From Microbacteriaceae bacterium PS02068 (lineage in GTDB: Bacteria > Actinomycetota > Actinomycetes > Actinomycetales > Microbacteriaceae), in the NCBI GenBank assembly GCA_029959325.1, contig JASCPF010000014.1, positions 1 to 58,448 of the forward strand: 58,448 nt of DNA, read 5' to 3'. Position 1 is the first letter of the stretch; each line of letters begins with the position of its first letter. Under the pieces are notes generated by a model. It saw nothing but the letters and a program-made list of their open reading frames with translations, was not told the origin of the DNA and made no database searches. Made by a program: the position numbers and the translations under genes. This document shows positions 1 to 8,313 of this stretch, piece after piece.

Positions 1-105
1 CCCCCCCCCCCCCGCCCTCTGCCACCCGGGTCTCCCCCGACGGCCGGCCCCGGCGGGGGCCCCGGCCTTCGTGGTGTCGCGGTGCGCGCCGCCGCCGCAG
101 CAGCG

Positions 106-687
106 TCAGCTCTGCGGGCGCTGGATCAGCAGCAGGTTCTGCTTGGTGTCGGCGACCATGACCCAGCCGTCGCCGAACTCGTACGTCATTCCGTAGCCGT
201 TGTCATCGACGGTCGGCGCCTGCATCGGGTCTTCGGTGATGAAGACCTGTCCGCCGCTCTCTTCGCGCGGCCAGCCCTCTGTCACGAGCCCCTGCTGCAT
301 CGTCGCGGCCTGGCTGTCGGTGACGAGCCCCCAGCCGAACAGCAGGAGGTTCCCGGAGGGAACGGTGTAGTCCGCCCAGGTGCACTGGAGGCCCTCATCG
401 AGGGTCACACCGCCAGCGGCGAATGGTGTCTCTCTGAAGGTCCATCCCTGCGCGCTGAGCTCCGCGTGCGTGTCAGCGTCGATGATCGAGTCGCAGGTCG
501 CGTCGGCCGAAGCCGTCGCCGTCGCCGAGGGCGTGGGCTGGCCCTGCGGGGGAGCGGTCGTGGACGTGCCTCCGCCGGCGGTCGCCGTGGGCGTCGGCGT
601 CGATCCCGATGCGCAGCCAGCGAGCAGAAGCGCGGTGATGCCGAGGGAAGAGAGGGCGGTGACGGTGCGAGGGAAGCGGAGGCTCAT
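106..687 (-). CDS. putative lipoprotein, unknown function
   Basis: The 193-residue product starts with a lipoprotein signal: a short basic n-region, a hydrophobic stretch and the lipobox LLAGC with Cys25 as the acylation site. A Thr/Pro/Ala/Ser-rich linker (about residues 28-65) leads to a globular part with two Cys and several Trp. It is probably anchored on the outer face of the cytoplasmic membrane. The ATG overlaps the stop of the upstream hisN-like gene by four bases (ATGA), so the two are translationally coupled. I do not recognise a named domain. A longer open frame reaches to 1551 but lies over hisN and reads as an Arg-rich shadow, so this start is much better. Confidence 0.8.
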   Translation of the reverse strand: MSLRFPRTVTALSSLGITALLLAGCASGSTPTPTATAGGGTSTTAPPQGQPTPSATATASADATCDSIIDADTHAELSAQGWTFRETPFAAGGVTLDEGLQCTWADYTVPSGNLLLFGWGLVTDSQAATMQQGLVTEGWPREESGGQVFITEDPMQAPTVDDNGYGMTYEFGDGWVMVADTKQNLLLIQRPQS

Positions 688-1526
688 CGTGTCGTTTCGC
701 TGGGGGAGGTGAGGAGGGCGAGGAAGTCGTCGTGCAGGATGCCGTTGGTGGCGAGCGACGAGCGCGAGGCGATGCTGTCGGCGCCGTCGATGTCGGTGAA
801 GCGCCCGCCCGCCTCGTGGACGATCGGCACGAGGGCCGCGATGTCGTACTCTTTGACCCCGAACTCGGCGACGAACTCGAGGCGCCCCTCGGCCAGCAGC
901 ATGTACGGCCAGGTATCGCCGTAGCCGCGGTCGCGCCAGACCGCGCGCGAAAGCCGCAGCAGGTCGTCGGTGCGCTGGACCTCGTCCCACTGCCGGATGC
1001 TCTGGAAACTCACGCTGGCGTCGGCGACGCTCGACACCGTCGATACCGAGAGTCGGCGCGGCTCGGCATCCGGCACATTCGTCCACGCGCCGAGGCCCGT
1101 CGCCGCCCACCAGCGACGCCCCAGCGCAGGCTGGCTCGCGACGCCGACGCGGGGCACGCCGTCGATGGCGAGCGCGATGAGGACAGTCCACATCGGGATG
1201 CCTTTGAGGTAGTTCGCCGTGCCGTCGATGGGGTCGATGATCCACTGCCGCGCCGTGTCGCCGCTCGTGCCGAACTCTTCGCCGAGCACGCCGTCGGTCG
1301 GCCGCTCGGCGGCCAGAATCGCGCGGATAGCCCGCTCGGTAGCGAGGTCGGCCTCGGTGACGTGCGAGGCATCCGCTTTGAGCTGCACGTCGAGGTCGGC
1401 GGCGTCGAAGCGGGCCATCGCCACGGCGTCGGCCGCGTCGGCGAGGCGCAGCGCCAGCGCGAGATCCTGGCTCAGGTCGCCGTCGTAGGGCGCGCTCCAC
1501 GAAGGTGTTTCGACGGGGGAGGTCAC
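684..1526 (-). CDS. hisN: inositol monophosphatase family protein, probably histidinol-phosphatase HisN
   Basis: The 280-residue protein has the metal-binding signatures of the inositol-monophosphatase superfamily: GEEFG at residues 82-86 and the DPIDGT box at 98-103. A later block around WPYMLLAEGRLE and EYDIAALVPIVHEAGG closes the active site. The family hydrolyses phosphate monoesters with Mg2+. In actinobacteria the closest relatives of this layout (WIIDPIDGTANY) act as histidinol-phosphate phosphatase, the penultimate step of histidine synthesis; inositol monophosphatase is the alternative. The start is GTG 1526, six bases after a TATCCT -10 box with no Shine-Dalgarno, so the mRNA is probably leaderless. 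The lipoprotein gene follows with ATGA overlap. Confidence 0.8.
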   Translation of the reverse strand: MTSPVETPSWSAPYDGDLSQDLALALRLADAADAVAMARFDAADLDVQLKADASHVTEADLATERAIRAILAAERPTDGVLGEEFGTSGDTARQWIIDPIDGTANYLKGIPMWTVLIALAIDGVPRVGVASQPALGRRWWAATGLGAWTNVPDAEPRRLSVSTVSSVADASVSFQSIRQWDEVQRTDDLLRLSRAVWRDRGYGDTWPYMLLAEGRLEFVAEFGVKEYDIAALVPIVHEAGGRFTDIDGADSIASRSSLATNGILHDDFLALLTSPSETTR

Positions 1527-1532
1527 CCGTCA

Positions 1533-1538
1533 AGGATA
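1533..1538 (-). promoter_or_regulatory. -10 box of leaderless hisN-like gene
   Basis: TATCCT on the minus strand, separated by six bases from the GTG start at 1526. This spacing would place the transcription start on the G of the start codon. Confidence 0.5.
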
Positions 1539-1582
1539 CGTGGCGGCGCATGCTCGATTGGCGATGGACCGCATCGGGATGG

Positions 1583-1588
1583 TAACGT
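1583..1588 (+). promoter_or_regulatory. probable -10 box for tRNA-Lys
   Basis: TAACGT, followed about 55 bases later by the tRNA. A possible -35 TTGGCG lies at 1558-1563 with a long 19-base spacer, so the -35 is weak evidence. Confidence 0.4.
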
Positions 1589-1642
1589 TGACCCTCGGTT
1601 CGCCTCCCGCGTTTTCACGGATCGGGGGCGGGCCGACGGTAC

Positions 1643-1718
1643 GCACCTCTAGCTCAATCGGCAGAGCAATTGACTCTTAATCAATGGGTTCAGGGTTCAA
1701 GTCCCTGGGGGTGCACCA
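1643..1718 (+). tRNA. tRNA-Lys (anticodon CTT)
   Basis: A full cloverleaf can be drawn: acceptor GCACCTC pairs with GGGGTGC (one G-T pair), the anticodon loop CTCTTAA carries CTT at 1676-1678, the T arm contains GGTTCAAGTCC, the discriminator is A1715, and CCA is encoded at 1716-1718. The tRNA body is 73 nt. Confidence 0.97.
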
Positions 1719-1721
1719 GGA

Positions 1722-1754
1722 AGAACGGCCCCGGATTCCCGGGGCCGTTCTTTT
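1722..1754 (+). terminator. intrinsic terminator of tRNA-Lys
   Basis: Perfect 13-bp stem (1722-1734 with 1739-1751), loop ATTC, followed by a short T run. It also lies just beyond the 3' end of the minus-strand MFS gene and could serve both directions. Confidence 0.9.
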
Positions 1755-1783
1755 GTTCTGATCGCTCGCTCCTCGGCTGCCGC

Positions 1784-3010
1784 TCAGGCCGCGTCGCCCA
1801 CCAGCACCGCGACCGCCTCTTCCGCGGCATCCGCCTCGTGGGCGTCGATGCGCGCCAGCGCGCGGCGACCGAACAGGATCACGCCGGCCGAGACCAGCAC
1901 AGAGGCTGCGGCGAAGTAGAACGGCACCGAGGCATTGAAGGCGTGCCAGAGGGCGGCGGCGATCGGGGGAGCGGCGGCGCCGCCGAGGAAGCGCACGGCG
2001 GAGTAGGCCGAGGATGCCACGGAGCGCGGCAGGTCGGTCGCCTCCATGACCGACTCGGTGAGGATCGTGTTCATGAGCCCGAGCAGGAGCCCGCCGATGA
2101 TGATGCACGCCACCAGTGCGGCGGGCGTCGCCACCACCAGGCCGGCGACGATCAGGTCGATCGTCAGCAGCGGCAGCACGAGCAGCATCGCGGTGCTGCG
2201 CGAGAGTCCTCGCAAGAGCAGCGGCGCCACCCACACGCTCGTGACGGCGAGCCCGACGCCCCAGCCGAAGAAGGTCAGTCCGATTCCCATCGCGCCGAAA
2301 CCGAGGGGGAACGGCGAGAACGCCAGCAGCACGAAGAATCCGATGTTGTAGAACAGCGCAGCGACGGCGAGCACGGCGAGGGCCGGCTGGCGGAGGGCCT
2401 TGAACGGCGCCGACAGCGGCACGGGCGTGCGCTTCCCTTCGCCGCCGCGCAGCAGCGCGAGCACCGCGACGAACGCGATCGCCATGAGTGCGACGACACC
2501 GAAGAACGGGCCACGCCAGCTGATCTCGCCGAGGATGCCGCCGAGCAGCGGTCCGATCGCGATGCCGAGGCCCAGCGCCGCCTCGTACAGGATGATCGCC
2601 GCGGCCGATCCGCCCGACGCCGCGCCGACGATCGTCGCGAGCGCCGTCGAGATGAACAGCGCGTTGCCGAGGCCCCAGCCGGCGCGGAATCCGATGATCG
2701 CGTCGACCGTTCCCGAGAGTGCGCACAGCAACGCGAACACGAGAATCAGGCCCAGACCGATCAGCAGCGTCGCCTTCGTGCCGATGCGCGACGAGATCCA
2801 GCTCGTGAAGAGCATCGCGATACCGGTCACGACGAGGTAGCTGGTGAAGAGCATCTCGGTCTCGACGGGTGAGGCCTGCAGCGACGCGGCGATCGCCGGG
2901 AGGATCGGGTCGACGAGCCCGATGCCCATGAACGCGATCACGCACGCGAACGCGACCGCCCACACCTGCGCGGGCTGACGCCACACGCTCACCTTCGCCG
3001 CGCCGCTCAT
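1784..3010 (-). CDS. MFS transporter, drug-efflux type
   Basis: The 408-residue protein has about twelve hydrophobic segments in two halves, the usual size for a 12-TM major facilitator. The loop between TM2 and TM3 carries SSRIGTKATLL, the position of the family's conserved Gly/Arg loop. The family exports small molecules with proton antiport; the substrate cannot be read from the sequence. Its ATG overlaps the stop of the upstream marR-type gene by four bases, so it is almost certainly controlled by that regulator, an arrangement typical of drug or toxin efflux pairs. Confidence 0.88.
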   Translation of the reverse strand: MSGAAKVSVWRQPAQVWAVAFACVIAFMGIGLVDPILPAIAASLQASPVETEMLFTSYLVVTGIAMLFTSWISSRIGTKATLLIGLGLILVFALLCALSGTVDAIIGFRAGWGLGNALFISTALATIVGAASGGSAAAIILYEAALGLGIAIGPLLGGILGEISWRGPFFGVVALMAIAFVAVLALLRGGEGKRTPVPLSAPFKALRQPALAVLAVAALFYNIGFFVLLAFSPFPLGFGAMGIGLTFFGWGVGLAVTSVWVAPLLLRGLSRSTAMLLVLPLLTIDLIVAGLVVATPAALVACIIIGGLLLGLMNTILTESVMEATDLPRSVASSAYSAVRFLGGAAAPPIAAALWHAFNASVPFYFAAASVLVSAGVILFGRRALARIDAHEADAAEEAVAVLVGDAA

Positions 3011-3438
3011 CGCGCCACCTCGGCGGTGCGGGTGCGGGCGTCGACGATGTCGGCTGCACGACGGATGACCGCCCAGTCGTCATCGCTCAGGTCGGCGAAG
3101 CGCGGGGCGAGTGCATCGCTGAGCACCAGCATCCAGTCGTCGAGAGCCGATAGCCCCGCCGGCGTCACCGACACGACGGTCGCTCGCGAGTCGCTGGCAT
3201 CCGCGCCGCGCTCGAGGAGGCCCGCCTCTGCCATCTGCGCGACGAGTCGGGTCATCCCGGGTTGAGTCACCCTGCTGAGCGCGGCGAGGTCACCGATGCG
3301 CTGGGGCCCGTGATCGCGCAGCAGCGAGATCGTGCGCCACTGCGCGGCGGGGGCTTCGTTGCGGGTCTCGAGCGACGCGACGCGTGTGAGGGCGTGCGCG
3401 CCGGTGACGAGACGAAGGATGTCATCACCGTGTTGCAT
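3007..3438 (-). CDS. MarR-family transcriptional regulator
   Basis: A 143-residue winged-helix protein with the MarR core: QWRTISLLRDHGPQRIGDLA, then LSRVTQPGMTRLVAQMAEAG as the recognition helix region, and a wing with RATVVSVTPAGLSALD. Such regulators bind as dimers and release DNA when a small ligand is present. The start ATG 3438 lies inside an inverted repeat and six bases after a TATACT -10 box, suggesting a leaderless transcript under autorepression. It is translationally coupled to the downstream MFS gene. Confidence 0.9.
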   Translation of the reverse strand: MQHGDDILRLVTGAHALTRVASLETRNEAPAAQWRTISLLRDHGPQRIGDLAALSRVTQPGMTRLVAQMAEAGLLERGADASDSRATVVSVTPAGLSALDDWMLVLSDALAPRFADLSDDDWAVIRRAADIVDARTRTAEVAR

Positions 3439-3465
3439 ACCGCAAGTATATACCCACGGTATGCA
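3434..3465 (-). promoter_or_regulatory. leaderless marR promoter overlapped by an operator palindrome
   Basis: Nine-base arms TGCATACCG (3434-3442) and CGGTATGCA (3457-3465) flank the -10 box TATACT (minus strand, 3445-3450). The ATG at 3438-3436 lies inside the left arm, so a bound repressor would cover -10, transcription start and start codon. Confidence 0.65.
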
Positions 3466-3522
3466 CGCGGACCAGGATGCCGACGGTTATCGGATCGTGA
3501 CCGAATCGCGCACGCTGCGCAT

Positions 3523-3551
3523 TTGACAGGAACCCCGAACCTGAACAGACT
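3523..3551 (+). promoter_or_regulatory. candidate promoter of the Liv-type operon
   Basis: A consensus -35 TTGACA (3523-3528) is followed after 17 bases by CAGACT (3546-3551) as a moderate -10. This predicts a leader of about 50 nt before the binding-protein gene. Confidence 0.5.
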
Positions 3552-3608
3552 TTCAGTACCTGAATCACATCTCAGGTCGAGATCCTTCCAACGGTGAAAG
3601 GCACGCAC

Positions 3609-4811
3609 ATGCGGGTTACGAAGAAGTTGCTCACGGGGGCCGTGTTCGCCACGGCCGCTCTCGTCTTGGCGGCGTGCGCGCCCCAGGCATCCACTCCCGA
3701 CGCGTCAGGCTCGGGGGCTGCCGGGCCCGCCGAGATCACCGTCGGCGTCATCACGAGCGAGACGGGTCCGCTCGCGAGCTACGGCAAGCAGTACCTCGAC
3801 GGCTTCAAGGCCGGTCTCGACTACGCGACCGACGGCACGAATGAAGTGAACGGCACGAAGATCACGATCGACTACCGCGACGACGCGGGCGACCCCGACA
3901 CCGCTGTCGGCGCCGCCAAGGAGCTCATCGGCTCGGGCGTGAACATCCTCGCCGGCAGCGCGTCGTCGGGCGTTGCCGCCGCCGTTGCCGAGCAGGCCGG
4001 CCAGAACAAGGTCCTGTTCATCTCGGGCCCCGCCGCCGCTGACGCCCTGACCGGCATCAACGGCTACACGTTCCGCAGCGGTCGCCAGTCGGCGCAGGAC
4101 GTCGCGACCGCGGGTACCTTCCTCGGTGATCTGAGCGGCAAGAAGGTCACCGTGCTCGCGCAGAACAGCGCGTTCGGCCAGGGCAACGAGGCCGCCGTCA
4201 AGGCGATCCTCGGGGCGAAGGGTGCGACCGTCGACAGCGTGCTCGTCGCCGAGGATGTCACCGAGTTCACCCCGTTCGCCCAGCAGGTCTTGGCAGGAAA
4301 GCCCGACCTGGTCTTCGTCGCGTGGGCCGGTGCGACCTCGGGTGCCATGTGGCAGGCGATGAGCCAGCAGGGCGTGCTCGACGCGGTCCCCGTGGTCACC
4401 GGCCTCGGCGACTCGGCGACGTTCGGCGCCTACGGCGAGGCCTCCGAGAAGATCAGCTTCCTGAACTACTACTTCCCGGGCGCTCCCGATAATGACGTGA
4501 ACACCGCGATGATCAAAGCCGTGAAGGATGCCGGCGGCACCCCCGATCTGTTCACGCCCGACGGCTTCAATGCGGCCATCATGCTCGTGCAGGCCATCAA
4601 GGAAGGCAAGGGCGACGTCGATGCGATGGTCTCCTCGCTCGAGGGCTTCAGCTTCGACGGGCCCAAGGGAAAGCTCACGGTCCGCAAGGGCGACCATGCC
4701 CTCATCCAGGACATGTACCAGGTGAAGCTCGTCGCGGGCGGCGGCAGCTTCACGCCCGAGCTGATCAAGACCGTCCCGGCCGACGAGGTCGCCCCGGCAG
4801 AGAAGCAGTAG
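3609..4811 (+). CDS. Liv-type ABC transporter substrate-binding lipoprotein
   Basis: The 400-residue product is a periplasmic-binding-like receptor of the branched-chain amino acid (HAAT) family. It has a lipoprotein signal with LAAC and Cys23, then ITVGVITSETGPLASYGKQ and repeated alternating alpha/beta segments up to about residue 380. It would capture a solute outside the membrane and deliver it to the permeases encoded downstream. The family binds amino acids, but also aromatic and short organic acids and amides; the downstream genes favour a hydroxy- or keto-acid. I chose ATG 3609, preceded by GAAAGG at suitable spacing; the GTG at 3594 lies in that ribosome site. Confidence 0.88.
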   Translation: MRVTKKLLTGAVFATAALVLAACAPQASTPDASGSGAAGPAEITVGVITSETGPLASYGKQYLDGFKAGLDYATDGTNEVNGTKITIDYRDDAGDPDTAVGAAKELIGSGVNILAGSASSGVAAAVAEQAGQNKVLFISGPAAADALTGINGYTFRSGRQSAQDVATAGTFLGDLSGKKVTVLAQNSAFGQGNEAAVKAILGAKGATVDSVLVAEDVTEFTPFAQQVLAGKPDLVFVAWAGATSGAMWQAMSQQGVLDAVPVVTGLGDSATFGAYGEASEKISFLNYYFPGAPDNDVNTAMIKAVKDAGGTPDLFTPDGFNAAIMLVQAIKEGKGDVDAMVSSLEGFSFDGPKGKLTVRKGDHALIQDMYQVKLVAGGGSFTPELIKTVPADEVAPAEKQ

Positions 4812-4815
4812 CACG

Positions 4816-5592
4816 ATGAGCACCCCCGTCCCGTCCGCGTTGAAGATCGAAGGCCTCGGCCTGCAGATCGGCGGCGCGACCATCCTGAAGGATGTCGACC
4901 TCGACATCGCGCCCGGCAGCATCGTCGGCGTGATCGGACCCAACGGAGCCGGAAAGACCACGCTGTTCAACGTGATCTCCGGCGTCGCGCGGCCCACCGC
5001 AGGGCGGATCCTGATGAGTGGCGACGACATCACCCGCACCTCCGTGCCTCACCGGGCGCGGGCGGGACTGGGGCGCACCTTCCAGACGTCGAGCCTGTTC
5101 CCGCGGCTGAGCGTGCTCGAGAACGTGCGCCTCGCGGCGCAGGTCTCGCGCGGCGGCAGCTACTCGCTGCTGCGCTTCCCGAAAAGGTCGGATGCCGCGA
5201 CGGCCCACGCCCTCGAGCAGCTGGTCAAGGTCGGTCTCACCCACAAGCTCGACACCGCGGCCGGGGACATCTCGCACGGTGACAAGCGCAAGCTCGAGAT
5301 CGCCGTGCTGCTGGCCACCGAGGCATCCCTCGTCCTCCTCGACGAGCCGATGGCCGGCGTCGCCTCGGGCGACATCGCGGGACTCGTCGGCAACATCCGC
5401 GACCTGCAGCGTGAGACGGGCTGCACCGTGCTGATGGTCGAGCACCACATCGACGTACTGATGGGACTCGTCGAGAAGGTCGCGGTCATGTACTCCGGCT
5501 CGATCATCGCGTTCGACACACCGGCACAGATCATGGCGAACCCGCTCGTGCAGAGCGCCTATCTCGGCAAACCGGTGGAGAGTGCCGCATGA
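4816..5592 (+). CDS. livG: Liv-type ABC transporter ATPase (LivG family)
   Basis: The 258-residue ATPase has Walker A GPNGAGKTT at residues 41-49, the degenerate signature ISHGDKRKLEIA, Walker B LVLLDEP and the switch His in MVEHHID. The missing canonical LSGGQ is normal for LivG, which reads similarly to LSHGQ. It starts four bases after the binding-protein gene and overlaps livF by four. It energises import by the LivH/LivM permeases on the cytoplasmic face. Confidence 0.9.
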   Translation: MSTPVPSALKIEGLGLQIGGATILKDVDLDIAPGSIVGVIGPNGAGKTTLFNVISGVARPTAGRILMSGDDITRTSVPHRARAGLGRTFQTSSLFPRLSVLENVRLAAQVSRGGSYSLLRFPKRSDAATAHALEQLVKVGLTHKLDTAAGDISHGDKRKLEIAVLLATEASLVLLDEPMAGVASGDIAGLVGNIRDLQRETGCTVLMVEHHIDVLMGLVEKVAVMYSGSIIAFDTPAQIMANPLVQSAYLGKPVESAA

Positions 5593-6302
5593 GCGCGGAA
5601 CCGATCCTCACGGTGAGCCACCTGTCGGCCTCGATCGCCGGCCAGCAGGTCGTCGAAGACGTCACGTTCGAGGTGCCCGCCGCGGGCATCACCGCCGTGC
5701 TCGGGCGCAACGGCGTCGGCAAGACGTCGACGATCCGGGGCATCCTCGGACTCATCCACCGGCAGGGCCAGGTGACGCTCGCGGGAGAGCGCATCGACGG
5801 GATGCCGACACACCGCATCGTGCAGCGCGGCGTCGGCTATGTGCCCGAAGATCGCGAAGTGTTCGCCGGGCTCACGGTCGCCGAGAACCTCGCCCTCGCC
5901 GAGCGCGACAAAAGCCCCCGGCGCGAATTCGTCGCCGAGTTGTTCCCCGACCTCGTGAAGCGCCGCGCACAGCTCGCCGGCACCCTCTCGGGCGGCCAGC
6001 AGCAGATGATCTCGGTCGCCCGGGCGCTCCTCAACGAGAACCGCATCCTGCTCGTCGACGAGCCCACGAAGGGCCTCGCGCCGAAGATCGTGACAGAGGT
6101 GGCCGATGCGCTCGAAGAGGCCTCGAAGATCGTGCCCATCCTGCTCGTCGAGCAGAACCTCGAGGTCGTCCGTCGCCTTGCCGGCGGCGCGATCGTGATC
6201 GCCGGCGGGCGCGTCGTGCACACGGGCGGCGCGCGCGAGATCCTCGACGATGCGGCCCTCACCACGCGCCTGCTCGGCGTCAGCGCGGAGGTGCACTCGT
6301 GA
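5589..6302 (+). CDS. livF: Liv-type ABC transporter ATPase (LivF family)
   Basis: The 237-residue ATPase carries Walker A GRNGVGKT at residues 39-46, signature LSGGQQQM, Walker B RILLVDEPTKGLAP and the switch residue in LLVEQNLE, all typical of LivF. It forms the heterodimeric nucleotide-binding pair with LivG. Gene overlaps of four bases on both sides indicate one tightly coupled operon. Confidence 0.9.
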   Translation: MSAEPILTVSHLSASIAGQQVVEDVTFEVPAAGITAVLGRNGVGKTSTIRGILGLIHRQGQVTLAGERIDGMPTHRIVQRGVGYVPEDREVFAGLTVAENLALAERDKSPRREFVAELFPDLVKRRAQLAGTLSGGQQQMISVARALLNENRILLVDEPTKGLAPKIVTEVADALEEASKIVPILLVEQNLEVVRRLAGGAIVIAGGRVVHTGGAREILDDAALTTRLLGVSAEVHS

Positions 6303-7174
6303 GCAGCCTCGTCCTGATCCTCTTGACCGGCGTCGGCCTCGGCGCGCTGTACTTCCTCGTGGCATCCGGCCTCAGCCTCATCTACGGCCTCATGCACGTT
6401 CTCAACTTCGCGCACGGCGCGTTCCTGACGCTCAGTGCCTTCATCGGGTGGCAGGTCGCGCAGGCGCTGGGCACCGCCTCGTGGGGGTCGTTCCTGATCT
6501 CGATCCTGGTCGGGGCCGCCGTCGGCGCGATCTTCGCGACGCTCACCGAGCTGATCCTGATCCGGCCCCTCTACGAACGGCACATCGAGCAGGTGCTCGT
6601 CACGGTGGGTCTCTCGTTCGCGTCCGTCGCCCTGTTCGAGGGCATCTGGGGAACGGATGCCGTGAACATCTCCGGCCCCGCATGGCTCAAGGGCACGACC
6701 GAGGTGCTGGGGGCGAGGATCCCCAACACGTATTGGGTGCTGATGATGGCCGCGGCGCTCGTGCTGGTCGCGCTCGTGCTCTTCCTCAAGAAGACACGCT
6801 ACGGAATGATCATCCGCGCCGGCGTCGAGAACCGTTCCATGGTGACGGCCCTCGGCATCGATGTTCGCAAGAGCTTCACCCTCGTCTTCGCGATCGGTGG
6901 CGCCGCGGCGGGCATCGGCGGCGTGCTCGCGATGCACTACACGACCTTCGTGTCGGCGCACCTCGGCGCGACGCTGCTGATCTTCGCCTTCATCGTCACC
7001 GTGATCGGCGGACTCGGGTCGCTGACCGGCGCCGCGATCGCGTCGGTGCTCGTGGCCGTGCTGCAGCAGTTCGCGAACGTCTACCTGAGCGGTACCGGCG
7101 ACTTCATCGTCGTGGCGCTGCTCGCCGTCGTGCTGCTCGTACGCCCGAGCGGACTCATGGGGAGGAAAGCATGA
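6299..7174 (+). CDS. livH: Liv-type ABC transporter permease (LivH family)
   Basis: The 291-residue membrane protein begins at GTG 6299 (overlap GTGA with livF). It has about eight hydrophobic segments and the LivH hallmark IYGLMHVLNFAHGAFL near residues 24-39, plus the cytoplasmic loop KKTRYGMIIRAGVENRSMV, which contacts the ATPase. The long open frame that appears to begin at 5582 lies over livF in another frame; the permease itself starts here. Confidence 0.9.
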   Translation: MSSLVLILLTGVGLGALYFLVASGLSLIYGLMHVLNFAHGAFLTLSAFIGWQVAQALGTASWGSFLISILVGAAVGAIFATLTELILIRPLYERHIEQVLVTVGLSFASVALFEGIWGTDAVNISGPAWLKGTTEVLGARIPNTYWVLMMAAALVLVALVLFLKKTRYGMIIRAGVENRSMVTALGIDVRKSFTLVFAIGGAAAGIGGVLAMHYTTFVSAHLGATLLIFAFIVTVIGGLGSLTGAAIASVLVAVLQQFANVYLSGTGDFIVVALLAVVLLVRPSGLMGRKA

Positions 7175-8313
7175 CCGTCACCACGGGAATCCCGACGCTC
7201 GTCCGGGGGCGAAAGGGCGCGTACCTGCCGTTCATCGTCGGAGCCGTGCTCGTGGTCGTGATGGCGATCCTGCCGCTGCTGAACATCTCGATCCCCGGCA
7301 TCCTGCCCGGAGCGACCTACACGCCCGGATCGCTCGCGCTGCTCTCGCTGTGCATGGTCTTCGCCGCGCTCGCCCTCTCGTACAACCTGCTGCTGGGCAC
7401 CGCCGGGATGCTCTCATTCGGGCACGCGCTGTACTTCGGCGTCGGCGCCTACGGACTCGGGCTCGCGCTGCAGTACTTCGGCGTGCCGCTATGGCCGGGC
7501 ATTGTCATCGCCCTCGTCGGCGGGCTCGTGATCGCGCTGTTCACCGGTGCCGTCTCGATGCGCGTCTCGGGCATCCCGTTCGCGATGGTGACGCTCGCGT
7601 TCGCGCAGGCGGGGTCGGTGCTGGTGCGTCGCAACCAGCAGGTGACCGGCGGCGAAGAGGGGCTGCGGCTGCCCGTCGAGCACGTGCCCGACTGGCTCGT
7701 CGGCGTCGTGAACACGCGGAACCTCTACTGGTTCACGCTGGTCGTCCTCGTGATCGTCTACCTCGTCGTGCTGTGGGTCGACCGCTCGCGCCTCGGCCAC
7801 CTCGCGCAGGCGACGCGCGAGAACGAGCTGCGCGTGCAGGTGCTCGGGCTGCGTCCCTACGCCGCGAAGCTCATCGTCTTCGTCGTCGCGGCGCTGTGCG
7901 CCTCACTCGCCGGCATCGCCTACATGCTGCTGCAGTCGGGCACGCAGCCGAGCTCGGTGGGCGCCGATCTCACGATCACCGTGCTCGTCATGGTCGTCCT
8001 CGGTGGCGTGGGGTTCCGCTGGGGTGCGATTCTGGGGGGTGTGCTCTACACGATCCTCGATCAGCGCCTGACGGTGCTCGCTCGTGCCGAGTGGATCCAC
8101 GACCTGCCGGGCTTCCTGCGCATCCCGCTCTCCGAGCCGCTGTTCATCCTGGGGGTGCTCTTCATCCTCGTCGTGATGTTCCTGCCGGGCGGTATCGCCG
8201 GCACCGTCGACGCGCGCGTCCGTCGCCGTCGGGGCGAGCGCACGCGGTCGCAGCTGCGCCAGCTCGACGAGGGCGTCGACCGGGCAGATGACGCCGTGGA
8301 GGTGCGCGGGTGA
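7171..8313 (+). CDS. livM: Liv-type ABC transporter permease (LivM family)
   Basis: The 380-residue product has a basic N-terminus, about nine to ten membrane segments, the LivM motif LGTAGMLSFGHALYFGVGAY and the ATPase-contact loop WVDRSRLGHLAQATRENE. It ends in an Arg-rich cytoplasmic tail. ATG 7171 follows GGGGAGGAAAGC, a good ribosome site, and overlaps the livH stop. It completes the five-part importer; its stop overlaps the start of the acyl-CoA ligase gene, tying transport to metabolism. Confidence 0.9.
   Translation: MTVTTGIPTLVRGRKGAYLPFIVGAVLVVVMAILPLLNISIPGILPGATYTPGSLALLSLCMVFAALALSYNLLLGTAGMLSFGHALYFGVGAYGLGLALQYFGVPLWPGIVIALVGGLVIALFTGAVSMRVSGIPFAMVTLAFAQAGSVLVRRNQQVTGGEEGLRLPVEHVPDWLVGVVNTRNLYWFTLVVLVIVYLVVLWVDRSRLGHLAQATRENELRVQVLGLRPYAAKLIVFVVAALCASLAGIAYMLLQSGTQPSSVGADLTITVLVMVVLGGVGFRWGAILGGVLYTILDQRLTVLARAEWIHDLPGFLRIPLSEPLFILGVLFILVVMFLPGGIAGTVDARVRRRRGERTRSQLRQLDEGVDRADDAVEVRG

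Noticed and set aside
106..1551. 481-residue open frame over the lipoprotein and hisN genes
   Set aside because: Only the C-terminal 193 residues look like protein. The upstream part is Arg-rich and is a shadow of hisN.
3705..5039. 444-residue minus-strand frame opposite the binding protein and livG
   Set aside because: Composition is Arg/Gly/Asp/Leu-rich with no motif, and the plus strand has two clear families in coupled order.
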